54,970 nt of DNA, from positions 1-54,970 of the forward strand of contig JAGKQJ010000008.1 of assembly GCA_017898095.1 (NCBI GenBank), read 5' to 3'. Under the pieces are notes generated by a model. That model was not told where the DNA came from. It searched no databases and saw only the letters and a program-made list of their open reading frames with translations. Position numbers and translations under genes: made by a program. Positions 26,515 through 35,091 of the stretch are shown in pieces. This stretch comes from Bacillaceae bacterium Marseille-Q3522 (GTDB lineage: Bacteria > Bacillota > Bacilli > Bacillales > Cytobacillaceae). The stretch's first letter is position 1. Every line of letters begins with the position of its first letter.

Positions 26515-28110
26515 CTAATAATTTTTAACCGGCGTTTCGACATCCATTGGATTATAAAGCTTTACTTGCGGATGCTTCTCTTGAAACCAGCGCAGGGCAA
26601 AATCATTTTCAAACAAAAATACCTTTTGCTCCTGACGGTCCGTTACAAGCAGGCTTCTTGAATTTGACAGGTTATCATCAACATCCCCGCCAGCGATCCA
26701 GCGGGCAATTTTGGAGCCGAGACGTTCCATTAATACTTCTGCATTGTATTCATGTTTCATCCGGTGTTCGAAAACTTCAAATTGCAGCTGGCCGACCGCG
26801 CCAAGCAAATATTCTTCCGTTTTTACTGTTTTAAAAAGCTGAATCGCACCTTCCTGTACAAGCTGTTGCACACCTTTATGAAAATGCTTTTGCTTCATTA
26901 CATTTTTTGCAGTTACCCGGACAAATAACTCAGGTGTAAACTGCGGCAGCTTTTCATATTGAAATACATGCTTCCCAACCGTTAATGTATCTCCAATTTG
27001 ATACGTTCCAGTATCATAGAGGCCGATAATATCACCGCTGACCGCTTCATTTACCGTGCTCCTGTCGTCCGCCATAAATTGCGTCGACTGTGTAAGTTTT
27101 AATTGCTTGCCGGTACGGGGTAGATTAACAGTCATGCCGCGTTCAAATTTTCCCGAACATATCCGTAAAAAAGCAATCCGGTCACGATGAGCGGGATTCA
27201 TATTTGCCTGTATTTTAAAAATGAAACCGGAAAACTCTTCAGACAACGGATTGATTTCACCGGCGCTGGATTTACGCGGCTGCGGGACAGGAGCAAATTG
27301 CAAATACGTTTCTAAAAAGGTTTGCACGCCAAAATTGGTTAAGGCACTGCCAAAAAAAACAGGTGTTAAGGAACCATCTGCAATCTTTTCCTTAGAAAAT
27401 GAATTTCCCGCTTCATTTAATAACATAATGTCTTCCATAATGCCCTCATATAAACCACTTTCTTTTAGAGGATGATTCCCTTCGATCTCCCCTTCCTCAT
27501 TTAACCCGACGTAACGTTCGTTCTCATTGACGCGAAATTGTTCTATTCTTTTATAATAACGGTCATAAATACCTAGAAATTCTTTTCCCATTCCGATCGG
27601 CCAGTTCATCGGATACGATTCAATCCCCATTACCTCTTCAAGCTCCGCTAACAATTCCAACGGAGGTCTTCCCTGACGGTCCAATTTATTGATAAATGTA
27701 AAAATCGGAATCCCTCTCATGCGGCAAACTTTAAAAAGCTTTAACGTCTGCTCCTCAATACCTTTAGCAGAATCAATAATCATGACGGCGCTGTCGACTG
27801 CAGTTAACGTTCTGTACGTATCTTCACTAAAATCCTGGTGTCCCGGTGTATCAAGTATATTTACACGTGTTCCATGATAATCAAATTGCATCACACTCGA
27901 CGTAACCGAAATGCCTCGTTGCTTTTCAATTTCCATCCAGTCGCTTGTTGCATACTTTCCGGTCTTCTTGCCTTTAACCGTTCCGGCATCGCGAATCGCA
28001 CCGCCGAAAAGAAGCAGCTTTTCTGTCAACGTCGTTTTTCCCGCATCCGGATGGGAGATAATCGCAAATGTCCGGCGTGACATTACTTCATCTTTAAATG
28101 TTTTCATCAT
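26515..28110 (-). CDS. prfC: Peptide chain release factor 3
   Basis: A 531-residue translational GTPase. G1 is [16 protein letters not shown]. Switch I/G2 includes [15 protein letters not shown]3 is [15 protein letters not shown] and G4 is [15 protein letters not shown]. The C-terminus [20 protein letters not shown] and IARWIAGG is RF3-specific. RF3 recycles RF1/RF2 from the ribosome after peptide release. The gene is preceded by AGAGAGG about 12 bases before ATG ATG. B. subtilis is, to my knowledge, without prfC, so this is a point where this genome departs from it. Confidence 0.93.
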   Translation of the reverse strand: MMKTFKDEVMSRRTFAIISHPDAGKTTLTEKLLLFGGAIRDAGTVKGKKTGKYATSDWMEIEKQRGISVTSSVMQFDYHGTRVNILDTPGHQDFSEDTYRTLTAVDSAVMIIDSAKGIEEQTLKLFKVCRMRGIPIFTFINKLDRQGRPPLELLAELEEVMGIESYPMNWPIGMGKEFLGIYDRYYKRIEQFRVNENERYVGLNEEGEIEGNHPLKESGLYEGIMEDIMLLNEAGNSFSKEKIADGSLTPVFFGSALTNFGVQTFLETYLQFAPVPQPRKSSAGEINPLSEEFSGFIFKIQANMNPAHRDRIAFLRICSGKFERGMTVNLPRTGKQLKLTQSTQFMADDRSTVNEAVSGDIIGLYDTGTYQIGDTLTVGKHVFQYEKLPQFTPELFVRVTAKNVMKQKHFHKGVQQLVQEGAIQLFKTVKTEEYLLGAVGQLQFEVFEHRMKHEYNAEVLMERLGSKIARWIAGGDVDDNLSNSRSLLVTDRQEQKVFLFENDFALRWFQEKHPQVKLYNPMDVETPVKNY

Positions 28111-28382
28111 TCTGGTGTTCCTCTCTTTGCCAATTCAAAAATTGCCCATACTTATATATATTATCGTCAATAGGATAAGAATGCAACGGGCAAATAGGCA
28201 TGTTATTGCAGATTCACAGTGGACTTTTCTTTATAAAGGAAAGGTAAAAAGTGATCCCCCTATCTCTAAGCGAAAAGCAGACGGGATTTTCCATTCGGTT
28301 AGAGTTGTGCCGGTAACTAGTTTCCCGGAGTTTTGCTCCTGCAGAAATGAGTTCACAGTTTTTTTCCCGACAGGACAAGGAT

Positions 28383-28411
28383 TTGTTACAATTGTCAGTC
28401 AACTGTATAAT
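28383..28411 (+). promoter_or_regulatory. Promoter of the sirtuin gene
   Basis: TTGTTA (28383-28388), 17 bases, TATAAT (28406-28411), 22 bases before the ATG. The rest of the 323-base gap between prfC and this gene shows no convincing gene. Confidence 0.7.
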
Positions 28412-28433
28412 AAAAGAGAGAGGTGTGTGAGTA

Positions 28434-29159
28434 ATGTTAAAAGAATGGTTAAAAGAATCCAATTATACTGTTGTTTTTACCGGTGCAGGAATGTCAACGG
28501 AAAGCGGATTGCCGGATTTTCGTTCGGCGAATCGCGGATTATACAATCAAAACGATCCAAATCAAATTGCCAGTACACAGGCTTTAAATGATAATGTTCA
28601 AGAGTTTATTAAATTTTACCGGCAACGTGTATTAGGGGTAAAAGAATGCAAGCCTCATAATGGGCATAAAATTTTAGCGGACTGGGAAAAAAGAGGGATA
28701 ATAAAAAGTATTATTACACAAAATGTCGATGGTTTTCACCAAGAAGCAGGCAGCAAACGGGTAGCGGAACTGCACGGAACTCTGCAGGAACTTCATTGTC
28801 AAAAGTGTGGCAAAGTATATAAGAGTGAAGAATACCTTCATCACGAGTATTATTGTACTTGCGGGGGCGTGCTGCGTCCGTCCATTGTGTTGTTCGGCGA
28901 GGCATTGCCGGAGAAGGCTTTCCGCTTTGCATTACAAGAATCAGAAAAAGCCGAGCTATTTATTGTACTTGGATCTTCTCTATCTGTAACACCGGCCAAT
29001 CAATTTCCTTTAATCGGAAAAGATCGCGGAGCAAAGCTTGTCATTGTTAATATGGATCCAACGGATTTTGATTTTTATGCAGATGAGGTCATCCACGGGA
29101 AAGAAATTGGCAAGCTTCTAGAAGAATTAGATCTGGAACTGACAGATTCTCAAAGTTAG
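28434..29159 (+). CDS. Sirtuin (NAD-dependent protein deacylase)
   Basis: A 241-residue Sir2 protein. NAD-binding motif GAGMSTESGLPDFR (17-30), TQNVDGFH (96-102), catalytic His114 in ELHGTL, and four zinc cysteines (122, 125, 141, 143). The GSSLSVTPAN loop is also present. It removes acyl groups from protein lysines using NAD. Bacilli usually carry one such gene (srtN/cobB in other genomes). It has its own promoter and an AGAGAGGTG site before the ATG. Confidence 0.92.
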   Translation: MLKEWLKESNYTVVFTGAGMSTESGLPDFRSANRGLYNQNDPNQIASTQALNDNVQEFIKFYRQRVLGVKECKPHNGHKILADWEKRGIIKSIITQNVDGFHQEAGSKRVAELHGTLQELHCQKCGKVYKSEEYLHHEYYCTCGGVLRPSIVLFGEALPEKAFRFALQESEKAELFIVLGSSLSVTPANQFPLIGKDRGAKLVIVNMDPTDFDFYADEVIHGKEIGKLLEELDLELTDSQS

Positions 29160-29222
29160 TGTCCAACTCATTTTTATATTTACTGTAATTTATTACATAA
29201 ATTCCTGTGGGGGGGAAAATCA

Positions 29223-29459
29223 ATGAAAATAAGAAAAAAATCTTTAGATGGAAAAGAATATACAGTATTTATCTACGAAAATAAAAAAGAAGAATGTACT
29301 GTTATTGCGATTCCTTCTATCGAATGGTCTATCATTCTCACATTTGATGAAGGGCACGAGGAAGTGCTGGACAAAGTAAGCAAGTCTTTAGAAAGAGTGG
29401 TGTCCGCAAATATCGCAGAATTGGCTGAAAGTATTTATCAATGGTCGCGTGAAATGTAG
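29223..29459 (+). CDS. YueH-like small protein
   Basis: A 78-residue protein: MKIRKKSLDGKEYTVFIYEN, KKEECTVIAIPSIEWSI, then a helical acidic half ending ELAESIYQWSREM. This resembles the B. subtilis YueH family as I recall it, but function is unknown. A strong GGGGGG site lies before the ATG. It is followed by the thiamine riboswitch promoter. Confidence 0.6.
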   Translation: MKIRKKSLDGKEYTVFIYENKKEECTVIAIPSIEWSIILTFDEGHEEVLDKVSKSLERVVSANIAELAESIYQWSREM

Positions 29460-29554
29460 TCTGCAAGGGAAGGCGGCTTGCATTTGCTAAATCGAAAAGA
29501 ACCTTTTCCAGGCTGCTCTTTTGAATATGAAAAGAAAGATTTAGCGAATTTCGA

Positions 29555-29582
29555 TTGTTTTGCCAGTAATATCTGTTATAAT
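29555..29582 (+). promoter_or_regulatory. Promoter of the thiamine operon
   Basis: TTGTTT (29555-29560), 16 bases, TATAAT (29577-29582), about 28 bases before the TPP riboswitch. Confidence 0.65.
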
Positions 29583-29610
29583 AATATTGTAATTAAATAG
29601 CCAAGAATTG

Positions 29611-29697
29611 TAGGGGAACCAGAGTGTGCTGGTTGAGACTACGTCCGAAAGGCGTTAACCCTTTGAACCTGATCTGGTTGATACCAGCGGAGGGAAC
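29611..29697 (+). ncRNA. TPP riboswitch (thi-box)
   Basis: The conserved thi-box blocks are all present: TAGGGGAACC, GGTTGAGACTACG, AACCCTTTGAACCTGATCTG, GTTGATACCAGCG and GAGGGAACA. Thiamine pyrophosphate binding would favour the terminator at 29731. The gene it should control, thiY, starts 730 bases further on, behind a tandem repeat array. Confidence 0.95.
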
Positions 29698-29730
29698 ATA
29701 TTCTCTAACAAATGTACTGTTAAGCAATAT

Positions 29731-29760
29731 GCGTCCAGGTTCTAATACTGGACGCTTTTT
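29731..29760 (+). terminator. Expression-platform terminator of the TPP riboswitch
   Basis: GCGTCCAG pairs with CTGGACGC around nine bases, then TTTTT. It lies 34 bases after the aptamer. Confidence 0.85.
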
Positions 29761-29772
29761 ACGTTCTTTCAC

Positions 29773-30345
29773 AAGAAAAGCGGAGGCGGGTTGATCAGCC
29801 GCGACAAGCTTAAGACGAGCAACCATAAAGTCCGCTTTTTGACTTTATGGTTGGTTGGCTTAAGACCTCGAGCGGCTACCCGCCGGAGCTGGACACCAGA
29901 AAAGCGGAGGGCGCTTGCCCATCGGCGACAAGCTTAAAACGAGCGTACATAAAGTCCGCTTTTTGACTTTATGTACGATTGGCTTAAGACCTCGAGCCGA
30001 TAGCGCCCGGAGCTGGACAATCAGAAAAGCGGAGGCGGGTTGATCAGCCGCGACAAGCTTAAGACGAGCAACCATAAAGTCCGCTTTTTGACTTTATGGT
30101 TGGTTGGCTTAAGACCTCGAGCGGCTACCCGCCGGAGCTGGACATCAGAAAAGCGGAGGGCGCTTGCCCAAACCGATAGGATGTTGGAGGCATTTGGACC
30201 GAAGGCGCAGTTTGCCTTCGATCCAAATGGCGAAACAGCCGTACGGTTTAGCGCCCGGAGCTGGACACCAGAAAAGCGGAGGCGGGTTGATCAGCCGCGA
30301 CAAGCTTAAGACGAGCAACCATAAAGTCCGCTTTTTGACTTTATG
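29773..30345 (+). repeat. Tandem array of five alternating hairpin units inside the thiamine operon
   Basis: Units start AGAAAAGCGGAGG at about 29774, 29898, 30021, 30147 and 30269. Units 1, 3 and 5 carry the arm GGCGGGTTG with ACCCGCC. Unit 2 carries GGGCGCTTGCCC with AGCGCCC. Unit 4 has a different interior in which CATTTGGACCGAAGGC pairs with GCCTTCGATCCAAATG. Unit 5 is cut off after GACTTTATG. All are separated by CGGAGCTGGACA. These are the same family as the array at 15162-15645 in opposite orientation. Open frames in it are repeat translations. Confidence 0.85.
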
Positions 30346-30429
30346 AGTTCAGCACACTCAAAGCGAACAGCATGCTGCAATTTTCTATTTTACAAAGTAA
30401 CAAGAAAAAAAGTACATGGAGGAAGACAC

Positions 30430-31428
30430 ATGAAAAAATGGATAGCAATTATAGGAACATTACTGATGCTAAGCGCGTGCAACAGCGGCGGTTCAGCAGA
30501 ACAGGATAATGGCGGCAGTAACGATACTAAGCCTGAAAAAGTATCCGTCGTTTTGGATTGGACACCGAATACGAATCATACCGGTTTATACGTTGCCGAT
30601 GCGAAAGGTTATTTTGCCGATGAAGGTTTAGAAGTAGAGATTATCATGCCTGGAGACGCAGGGGCAGACCAGCTGATTGCTTCCGGAAAAGCCGATTTCG
30701 GTGTCAGCTACCAGGAAAGCATCACACAGGCACGTGTACAAGGTGTCCCGCTGGTATCAATTGCTGCAATAATTCAGCATAATACTTCCGGATTCGCTTC
30801 TCCTGTCGGTAAAAATATTAAAACACCGAAAGACTTTGCCGGAAAAACATACGGCGGCTGGGGGTCACCCGTGGAAAAGTCGATTATTTCCCTGTTAATG
30901 CAACAGGAAAATGCCAATGCCGACGATGTCAATATTGTCAATATCGGCGATTCTGATTTTTTTACTGCTGTAGAGCGGGATATTGATTTTGCCTGGATCT
31001 ACTATGCCTGGACTGGAGTCGAAGCAGAACTGCGCGGAGAAGATATCAATATGATCTATTTGACAGATTATAGCAATAAACTTGATTATTATACTCCTGT
31101 ATTGGCAACGAATGAGACAATGATTCAAAAGCAGCCGGAAAAAGTTGAGAAATTTTTAAGGGCTGTTTCAAAAGGCTATCAGTTTGCAATCGATAATCCA
31201 GAGGAAGCAGCAGATATATTGATTGAAGCCGTACCGGACCTTGATCCCGAGCTTGTAAGAAAAAGCCAGGAATGGCTTGCCAGCCGTTATCAGGACGATG
31301 CTGAAAAATGGGGTTTGCAAAAGCTGGAAGTATGGCAAAACTACGCAGATTTCCTATTTGAAAATGATCTGTTGGAAGCAGAACTCGATGCAAAAAAAGC
31401 ATTCACAAACGAATTCCTGCCGGAATGA
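30430..31428 (+). CDS. thiY: ThiY, pyrimidine (HMP precursor)-binding lipoprotein
   Basis: A 332-residue solute-binding protein of the NMT1/THI5-like family. The signal peptide ends in the lipobox LSAC (Cys17). Mature motifs VVLDWTPNTNHTGLYVAD, GDAGADQLIASGKADFGVSY and KTYGGWGSPVE match ThiY, which binds N-formyl-4-amino-5-aminomethyl-2-methylpyrimidine salvaged from degraded thiamine. Start ATG 30430 follows GGAGGAAG; an open frame 87 bases upstream is repeat-derived. It is the first gene behind the TPP riboswitch and works with ThiX and ThiZ. Confidence 0.88.
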   Translation: MKKWIAIIGTLLMLSACNSGGSAEQDNGGSNDTKPEKVSVVLDWTPNTNHTGLYVADAKGYFADEGLEVEIIMPGDAGADQLIASGKADFGVSYQESITQARVQGVPLVSIAAIIQHNTSGFASPVGKNIKTPKDFAGKTYGGWGSPVEKSIISLLMQQENANADDVNIVNIGDSDFFTAVERDIDFAWIYYAWTGVEAELRGEDINMIYLTDYSNKLDYYTPVLATNETMIQKQPEKVEKFLRAVSKGYQFAIDNPEEAADILIEAVPDLDPELVRKSQEWLASRYQDDAEKWGLQKLEVWQNYADFLFENDLLEAELDAKKAFTNEFLPE

Positions 31429-31432
31429 TACA

Positions 31433-31500
31433 GAGGCGGGAGGCATGGTTTTTGCGAGTTTCAACACTCTCTGCCTCTCACCTCCCACTTTTAAAAAGAA
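31433..31500. repeat. 'GAGGCGGGAGG/TCACCTCCC' hairpin repeat
   Basis: AGAGGCGGGAGGCATGG and GCGAGTTTCAACACTC precede TGCCTCTCACCTCCCAC. It lies between thiY and the DUF77 gene and is a relative of the hairpins at 15085 and 17990. Confidence 0.45.
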
Positions 31501-31513
31501 AGGAAGGAATACA

Positions 31514-31804
31514 ATGGCACAAGCACTTGTCAGTGTTCAAATTATCCCAAAAACGAAACATGGAGAAGATGTGATTCCGTATGTAGATGAAGCAATACGC
31601 GTTATTGCTGAATCAGGGGTGACATATCAAGTTAATGCACTGGAAACGACAATGGAAGGAGAGTTAACGCAGTTACTCTCTGTTATTGAAAAAATGAATG
31701 AAAGAATGATTGAAATTGGCAGTAAAAATGTGATTTCCCAAGTTAAAATTCTTTATCAGCCAAGTGGGATTACGATGAACGACTTAACACATAAATACCG
31801 TTAA
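31514..31804 (+). CDS. MTH1187/YkoF-type thiamine-binding protein (DUF77)
   Basis: A 96-residue cytoplasmic ferredoxin-like-fold protein. MAQALVSVQIIPKTKHGE, VIAESGVTYQVNALETTMEG and SQVKILYQPSG are typical of the DUF77 (YqgV/MTH1187) family. Family members bind thiamine or related compounds, which fits the riboswitch operon. Start ATG 31514 follows AAGGAAGG. It is commonly present in thiXYZ clusters and may bind or relay the imported pyrimidine or thiamine; that role is inference. Confidence 0.8.
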   Translation: MAQALVSVQIIPKTKHGEDVIPYVDEAIRVIAESGVTYQVNALETTMEGELTQLLSVIEKMNERMIEIGSKNVISQVKILYQPSGITMNDLTHKYR

Positions 31805-31998
31805 AAATATAAGTAAATTAATAACATTGGAGAATCAAATAGCACTTAATAGAAAAATCCCGCACCTGCTTCTGAAGAGACAGGGAAGCGAGTCTTCAAA
31901 TCAACAGCTCAGGAAAGGAGGAAGCGCAAGAGAAATGCTCTTTTTATATATCCCGGCAACCGTTCAAGTCAATAATGAAACGGGCTACCAACCCGGTT

Positions 31999-32379
31999 AT
32001 AAAGTGAAACTTCCATCAGTGGGGGTTTTTCGACGTACAGGACGTACTAGTGCCGACGTTGCAACAGGACGCCTAAGCCTTTAGTCGGCTTTCATCCCCC
32101 ACTGATGGTTAGTCACGCGGAGCCTGATTGATTTTTCTAAGGGCTAAAGCCCTAAGAAAAACCTTACCACGCAGAGCCTGGTTGAAATATCTAAGAGCTG
32201 AAGCTCTAAGATATTCCTTATCACGCGGAGCCTGACTGATTTTTCTAAAGGCTGAAGCCTTAAGAGAAACCTTGTTTCACCAATCGGGCTTTTAGGGGCA
32301 GTTTATCCCCCACCAATAATGACTGGTTTCACCTCCATTTTTGAGGTGGGGGTATTACTGCCCCTTAATCTGCGCTAAA
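31999..32379 (+). repeat. Modular hairpin element, copy D (three internal modules)
   Basis: ATAAAGTGAAACTTCC start, left hairpin with one GACGTACAGGACGTACTAG unit, three modules (32116-32275), nested right hairpin, end CTGCGCTAAA. It separates the DUF77 gene from thiX. An inverted CGGGCTACCAACCCGG hairpin immediately precedes it (31981-31996). Confidence 0.85.
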
Positions 32380-32423
32380 AAGGAAAAAGCATTTTCGTTG
32401 AATTAACTGCGCTAAATAAGTTA

Positions 32424-33179
32424 ATGAAAAACATCATCCGTCCCGGGCTCGTTCTGGTTTTTCTTTTTGCCATTTGGGAAGCTGTTGTCCGCTTCTTTCA
32501 AATACCGGAATGGCTTTTGCCTTCACCGACTAGTATTTTCAAAGAAGGAGCTGCCGGCTGGAACAGCTTTGCTGCCGATTTTTATGCAACGATTCTGCTA
32601 AGCATCAGCGGATTTATGATTGGCGCCATAATTGGACTTTTTGTTGCAATATTGCTGCATATAACTCCTGCATTCCGCCAAGCCGTGTATCCGTTGCTTA
32701 TCCTTTCGCAAAATGTTCCGATAATCGTGTTAGCTCCATTATTAGTTATCTGGTTCGGTTTCGGTCTGCTGCCAAAAATCATTGTCATTACATTAGTATG
32801 TTTCTTCCCCATCACCGTTGCCGCTCTGGACGGATTCCGGCGAACAGCGGGAGATTTGAAACACTATATGGTAATGGCCGGTGCAGATCGCAGGCAATTA
32901 TTTTTTAAGCTGGAATTGCCCTATGCGGTCCCGGCAATTTTTTCCGGGCTGAAAATTTCCGCTACATACAGTGTCATGGGTGCCGTCATATCGGAATGGC
33001 TTGGCGCAAAGCAGGGAATTGGTGTCTATATGACATTAGCATCTTCATCCTTCCGTACCGACCGTGTCTTTGTAGCGATCTTTGCAATTATGTTTTTAAG
33101 TCTGCTATTTTTTGCTTTCATAGTCGCAGCGGAACATTTGCTTGTACGCTGGCAGCGAAAGGGTGGGGAAAAACAATGA
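32424..33179 (+). CDS. thiX: ThiX, ABC transporter permease for thiamine-pyrimidine precursor
   Basis: A 251-residue permease with six hydrophobic segments. The EAA loop that contacts the ATPase is visible as VMAGADRRQLFFKLELPYAVPAIFSGLKIS. Length and neighbours identify ThiX. The ATG at 32424 has no recognisable ribosome-binding site: the modular element ends only 45 bases upstream, so the native leader may have been lost. It overlaps thiZ by four bases (ATGA). Confidence 0.85.
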   Translation: MKNIIRPGLVLVFLFAIWEAVVRFFQIPEWLLPSPTSIFKEGAAGWNSFAADFYATILLSISGFMIGAIIGLFVAILLHITPAFRQAVYPLLILSQNVPIIVLAPLLVIWFGFGLLPKIIVITLVCFFPITVAALDGFRRTAGDLKHYMVMAGADRRQLFFKLELPYAVPAIFSGLKISATYSVMGAVISEWLGAKQGIGVYMTLASSSFRTDRVFVAIFAIMFLSLLFFAFIVAAEHLLVRWQRKGGEKQ

Positions 33180-33934
33180 GTTTACTTAGGATTGACAATT
33201 TATCAATGTCATTTTCAAACCGCACCGTGCTCCAACAGATTGATTTGCAAGTAAAAGAACATGAATTTGTTGCCATTCTTGGCCCATCCGGAAGCGGGAA
33301 AAGTACGCTTTTTCATTTAGTTGGCGGAATTCTCACCCCGGATGAGGGTTCGATTATGTTAAAAGGAAAAAATATTAACGGAAAAAAAGGTATGATAAGT
33401 TACATGCCGCAATCACCGTCGCTTTTACCATGGAGAAAAGTGTTAGAAAATGTTCTTCTCGGCCAGGAAATTGCCGGTTTTCGCGAGAAAGAAAAAGCGC
33501 TACAGATGATTGAGAAAGCAGGTTTAATAGATGCGATCCATGCCTATCCCGCCCAATTATCCGGAGGGATGAAACAAAGAGTGTCTTTTATCAGGGCATT
33601 ATTAAGTCCGCAGCCGCTTATGTGCCTGGACGAGCCGTTTTCTGCCCTTGATGAGTTGACAAGATTAGACATGCAGAAATGGCTTTTATCGATGTGGGAA
33701 GAAACACGCAGAACTGTATTATTTGTCACGCACAACATTGAAGAGGCGATTTTTTTAGCAGATCGTATTATCGTCCTTTCCCGAAAACCGGCACATATTG
33801 CCGCACAATTTTCTGTCCCTTATCCGCGCCCGCGAAAAGAAGAGCTTTTTTTAGAGGAGTCTTTTCTTTCTTTTAAACGGGAAATCTATCACACTTTACA
33901 GTCTGGAGGCGGCGAAAATGAACAGCATCATTGA
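33176..33934 (+). CDS. thiZ: ThiZ, ABC transporter ATPase
   Basis: A 252-residue ATPase. Walker A GPSGSGKST, Q-loop MPQSPSLLPWR, signature LSGGMKQRVSF, Walker B LMCLDEPFSALD and H-loop FVTHNIEEA are all intact. It belongs to the nitrate/taurine/ThiZ type of ATPase that pairs with NMT1-like binding proteins. The start is the ATG at 33176, overlapping the thiX stop; a longer upstream frame is a shadow of thiX. It overlaps the TatD gene by 17 bases. Confidence 0.9.
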   Translation: MSLLRIDNLSMSFSNRTVLQQIDLQVKEHEFVAILGPSGSGKSTLFHLVGGILTPDEGSIMLKGKNINGKKGMISYMPQSPSLLPWRKVLENVLLGQEIAGFREKEKALQMIEKAGLIDAIHAYPAQLSGGMKQRVSFIRALLSPQPLMCLDEPFSALDELTRLDMQKWLLSMWEETRRTVLFVTHNIEEAIFLADRIIVLSRKPAHIAAQFSVPYPRPRKEELFLEESFLSFKREIYHTLQSGGGENEQHH

Positions 33935-34694
33935 CAGTCATATTCATTTTGATCAATACGAAAAAGAAGAACAGGAGCAAATATTGAACGGAGATGCAAC
34001 TGTTGCCGCGCTCATCAGTGTTTCGTTTGACCTGTCATCCTGTAAAAAAAATATTGCTTTATCAAAGCAGTATGATAAAGTTTATTGTGCATTTGGCTAT
34101 CATCCGGAGCAAAAAGTCCTTTCTGATTCCGGAATACAGGAATTATTCTCTTGGATGGAAGATCACCGGACGGAAATGACGGCAATCGGAGAGGTTGGTT
34201 TGCCATATTATACACGGACTGGAAGTCAAGAAAAAGCGGCGTTTGATCAGGGACCATATTTAGAATTGCTTGAGGAATTTATCAAAAAAGCCGGAGGATG
34301 GAAAAAACCAATTGTTCTCCATGCCGTTTACGATGATGCTCCGGCCGCTTGCGATCTGCTGGAAAAGCATTCCCTCGTACGTGCGCATTTTCATTGGTTT
34401 AAAGGGGATCAGCAAACAATTGCGAGAATGATTGCAAATGGTTATTTTATTTCTGTCACTCCTGATGTTGTCTACGAAGAAGAGATTAAACAGCTTGTTA
34501 AAACATTCCCGTTGCAGCAAATGATGGTGGAAACGGACGGACCTTGGCCATTTGAAGGACCGTTTCAAGGGAAAAAAACAACTCCGTCCATGATTCATAC
34601 ATCAATTAAAACGATTGCTGCTATTAAAAAGCTTCCTGTTGAGGAAGTCTACAAAACCTTGTATGAAAATACGATAAACTTTTATAACCTTTGA
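33918..34694 (+). CDS. TatD-family metal-dependent hydrolase in the thiamine operon
   Basis: A 258-residue TIM-barrel hydrolase. Metal ligands are in place: DSHIHFD (His8, His10), the bridging Glu in AIGEVGL, His in IVLHAVY, His in RAHFHWFKG and Asp in VETDGPWP. TatD proteins are usually called DNases, but the 17-base overlap with thiZ ties this one to pyrimidine salvage. In B. subtilis the imported formylamino-pyrimidine is deformylated by YlmB; no ylmB-like gene is here, so this hydrolase may take that step. That is inference from context. Confidence 0.82.
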   Translation: MNSIIDSHIHFDQYEKEEQEQILNGDATVAALISVSFDLSSCKKNIALSKQYDKVYCAFGYHPEQKVLSDSGIQELFSWMEDHRTEMTAIGEVGLPYYTRTGSQEKAAFDQGPYLELLEEFIKKAGGWKKPIVLHAVYDDAPAACDLLEKHSLVRAHFHWFKGDQQTIARMIANGYFISVTPDVVYEEEIKQLVKTFPLQQMMVETDGPWPFEGPFQGKKTTPSMIHTSIKTIAAIKKLPVEEVYKTLYENTINFYNL

Positions 34695-34734
34695 TTGGAA
34701 AATTTGCAATATCACCATTATGCTTCGTTGAAAT

Positions 34735-34885
34735 ATGTATATTTTACACAAATCAAACATTTGCAATAGTGAACTCGTTTCAGTAAACGGAAAACTAGAG
34801 AAATCAGGTGGAGACTCTACTTCACCTGATTGAAAAATTCCACCTACGCTTCGCTTAGAGGTGGAGGTCTCAACCCTTAAAACAT
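34735..34885 (-). repeat. Best-preserved copy of a hairpin repeat (R3)
   Basis: On the minus strand: GACCTCCACCTCTAAGCG, AAGCGTAGGTGGAATTTTTC, AATCAGGTGAAGTAGAGTC, CACCTGATTTC, then ACTGAAACGAGTTCACTATT and GCAAATGTTTGATTTGTG. CCACCTC...GAGGTGG-type and AATCAGGTG/CACCTGATT arms form hairpins. Related pieces lie at 5749, 26446, 49895, 51925 and 54665. Confidence 0.6.
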
Positions 34886-34945
34886 TCAATGACGAAGATA
34901 TTCCTTCTTCATTCTGCCATTAAGACTGCTACCTTTACGGTAGAA

Positions 34946-34977
34946 AAACACCTGCAATGTAAACATTGCAGGTGTTT
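34946..34977. terminator. Perfect 15-bp hairpin
   Basis: AAACACCTGCAATGT pairs perfectly with ACATTGCAGGTGTTT around two bases. A smaller CTACC/GGTAG hairpin precedes it. It lies between the thiamine operon and the ABC-F remnant and probably terminates on either strand. Confidence 0.7.
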
Positions 34978-35091
34978 CTGAAAACGGGGACATCCTCCTC
35001 CTCCAATAATATAGTGGAAAAGTATACCGTCTCCGTTTTTAGGTTAGTCAACAACATCTACTTCAGCATGATTATTGAAAACTCTACCATC

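Noticed and set aside
28214-28462. 82-codon minus-strand ORF in front of the sirtuin gene
   Set aside because: Overlaps the sirtuin promoter and start on the other strand and has no ribosome-binding site or familiar motif.
29773-30345. Possible CRISPR array
   Set aside because: Units of about 120 bases are nearly wholly repeated and internally palindromic, with no short repeat plus unique spacer pattern and no cas genes.
29593-30346. Open frames (MVARLKLVAADQP...) on both strands across the thiamine leader
   Set aside because: They lie in the repeat array and riboswitch; same repeat-derived peptide as at 15216.
31827-32084. Plus-strand ORF of 85 codons after the DUF77 gene
   Set aside because: Most of it is read from modular element D; the same peptide (YKVKLPSVGV...) appears from element C at 22038-22250.
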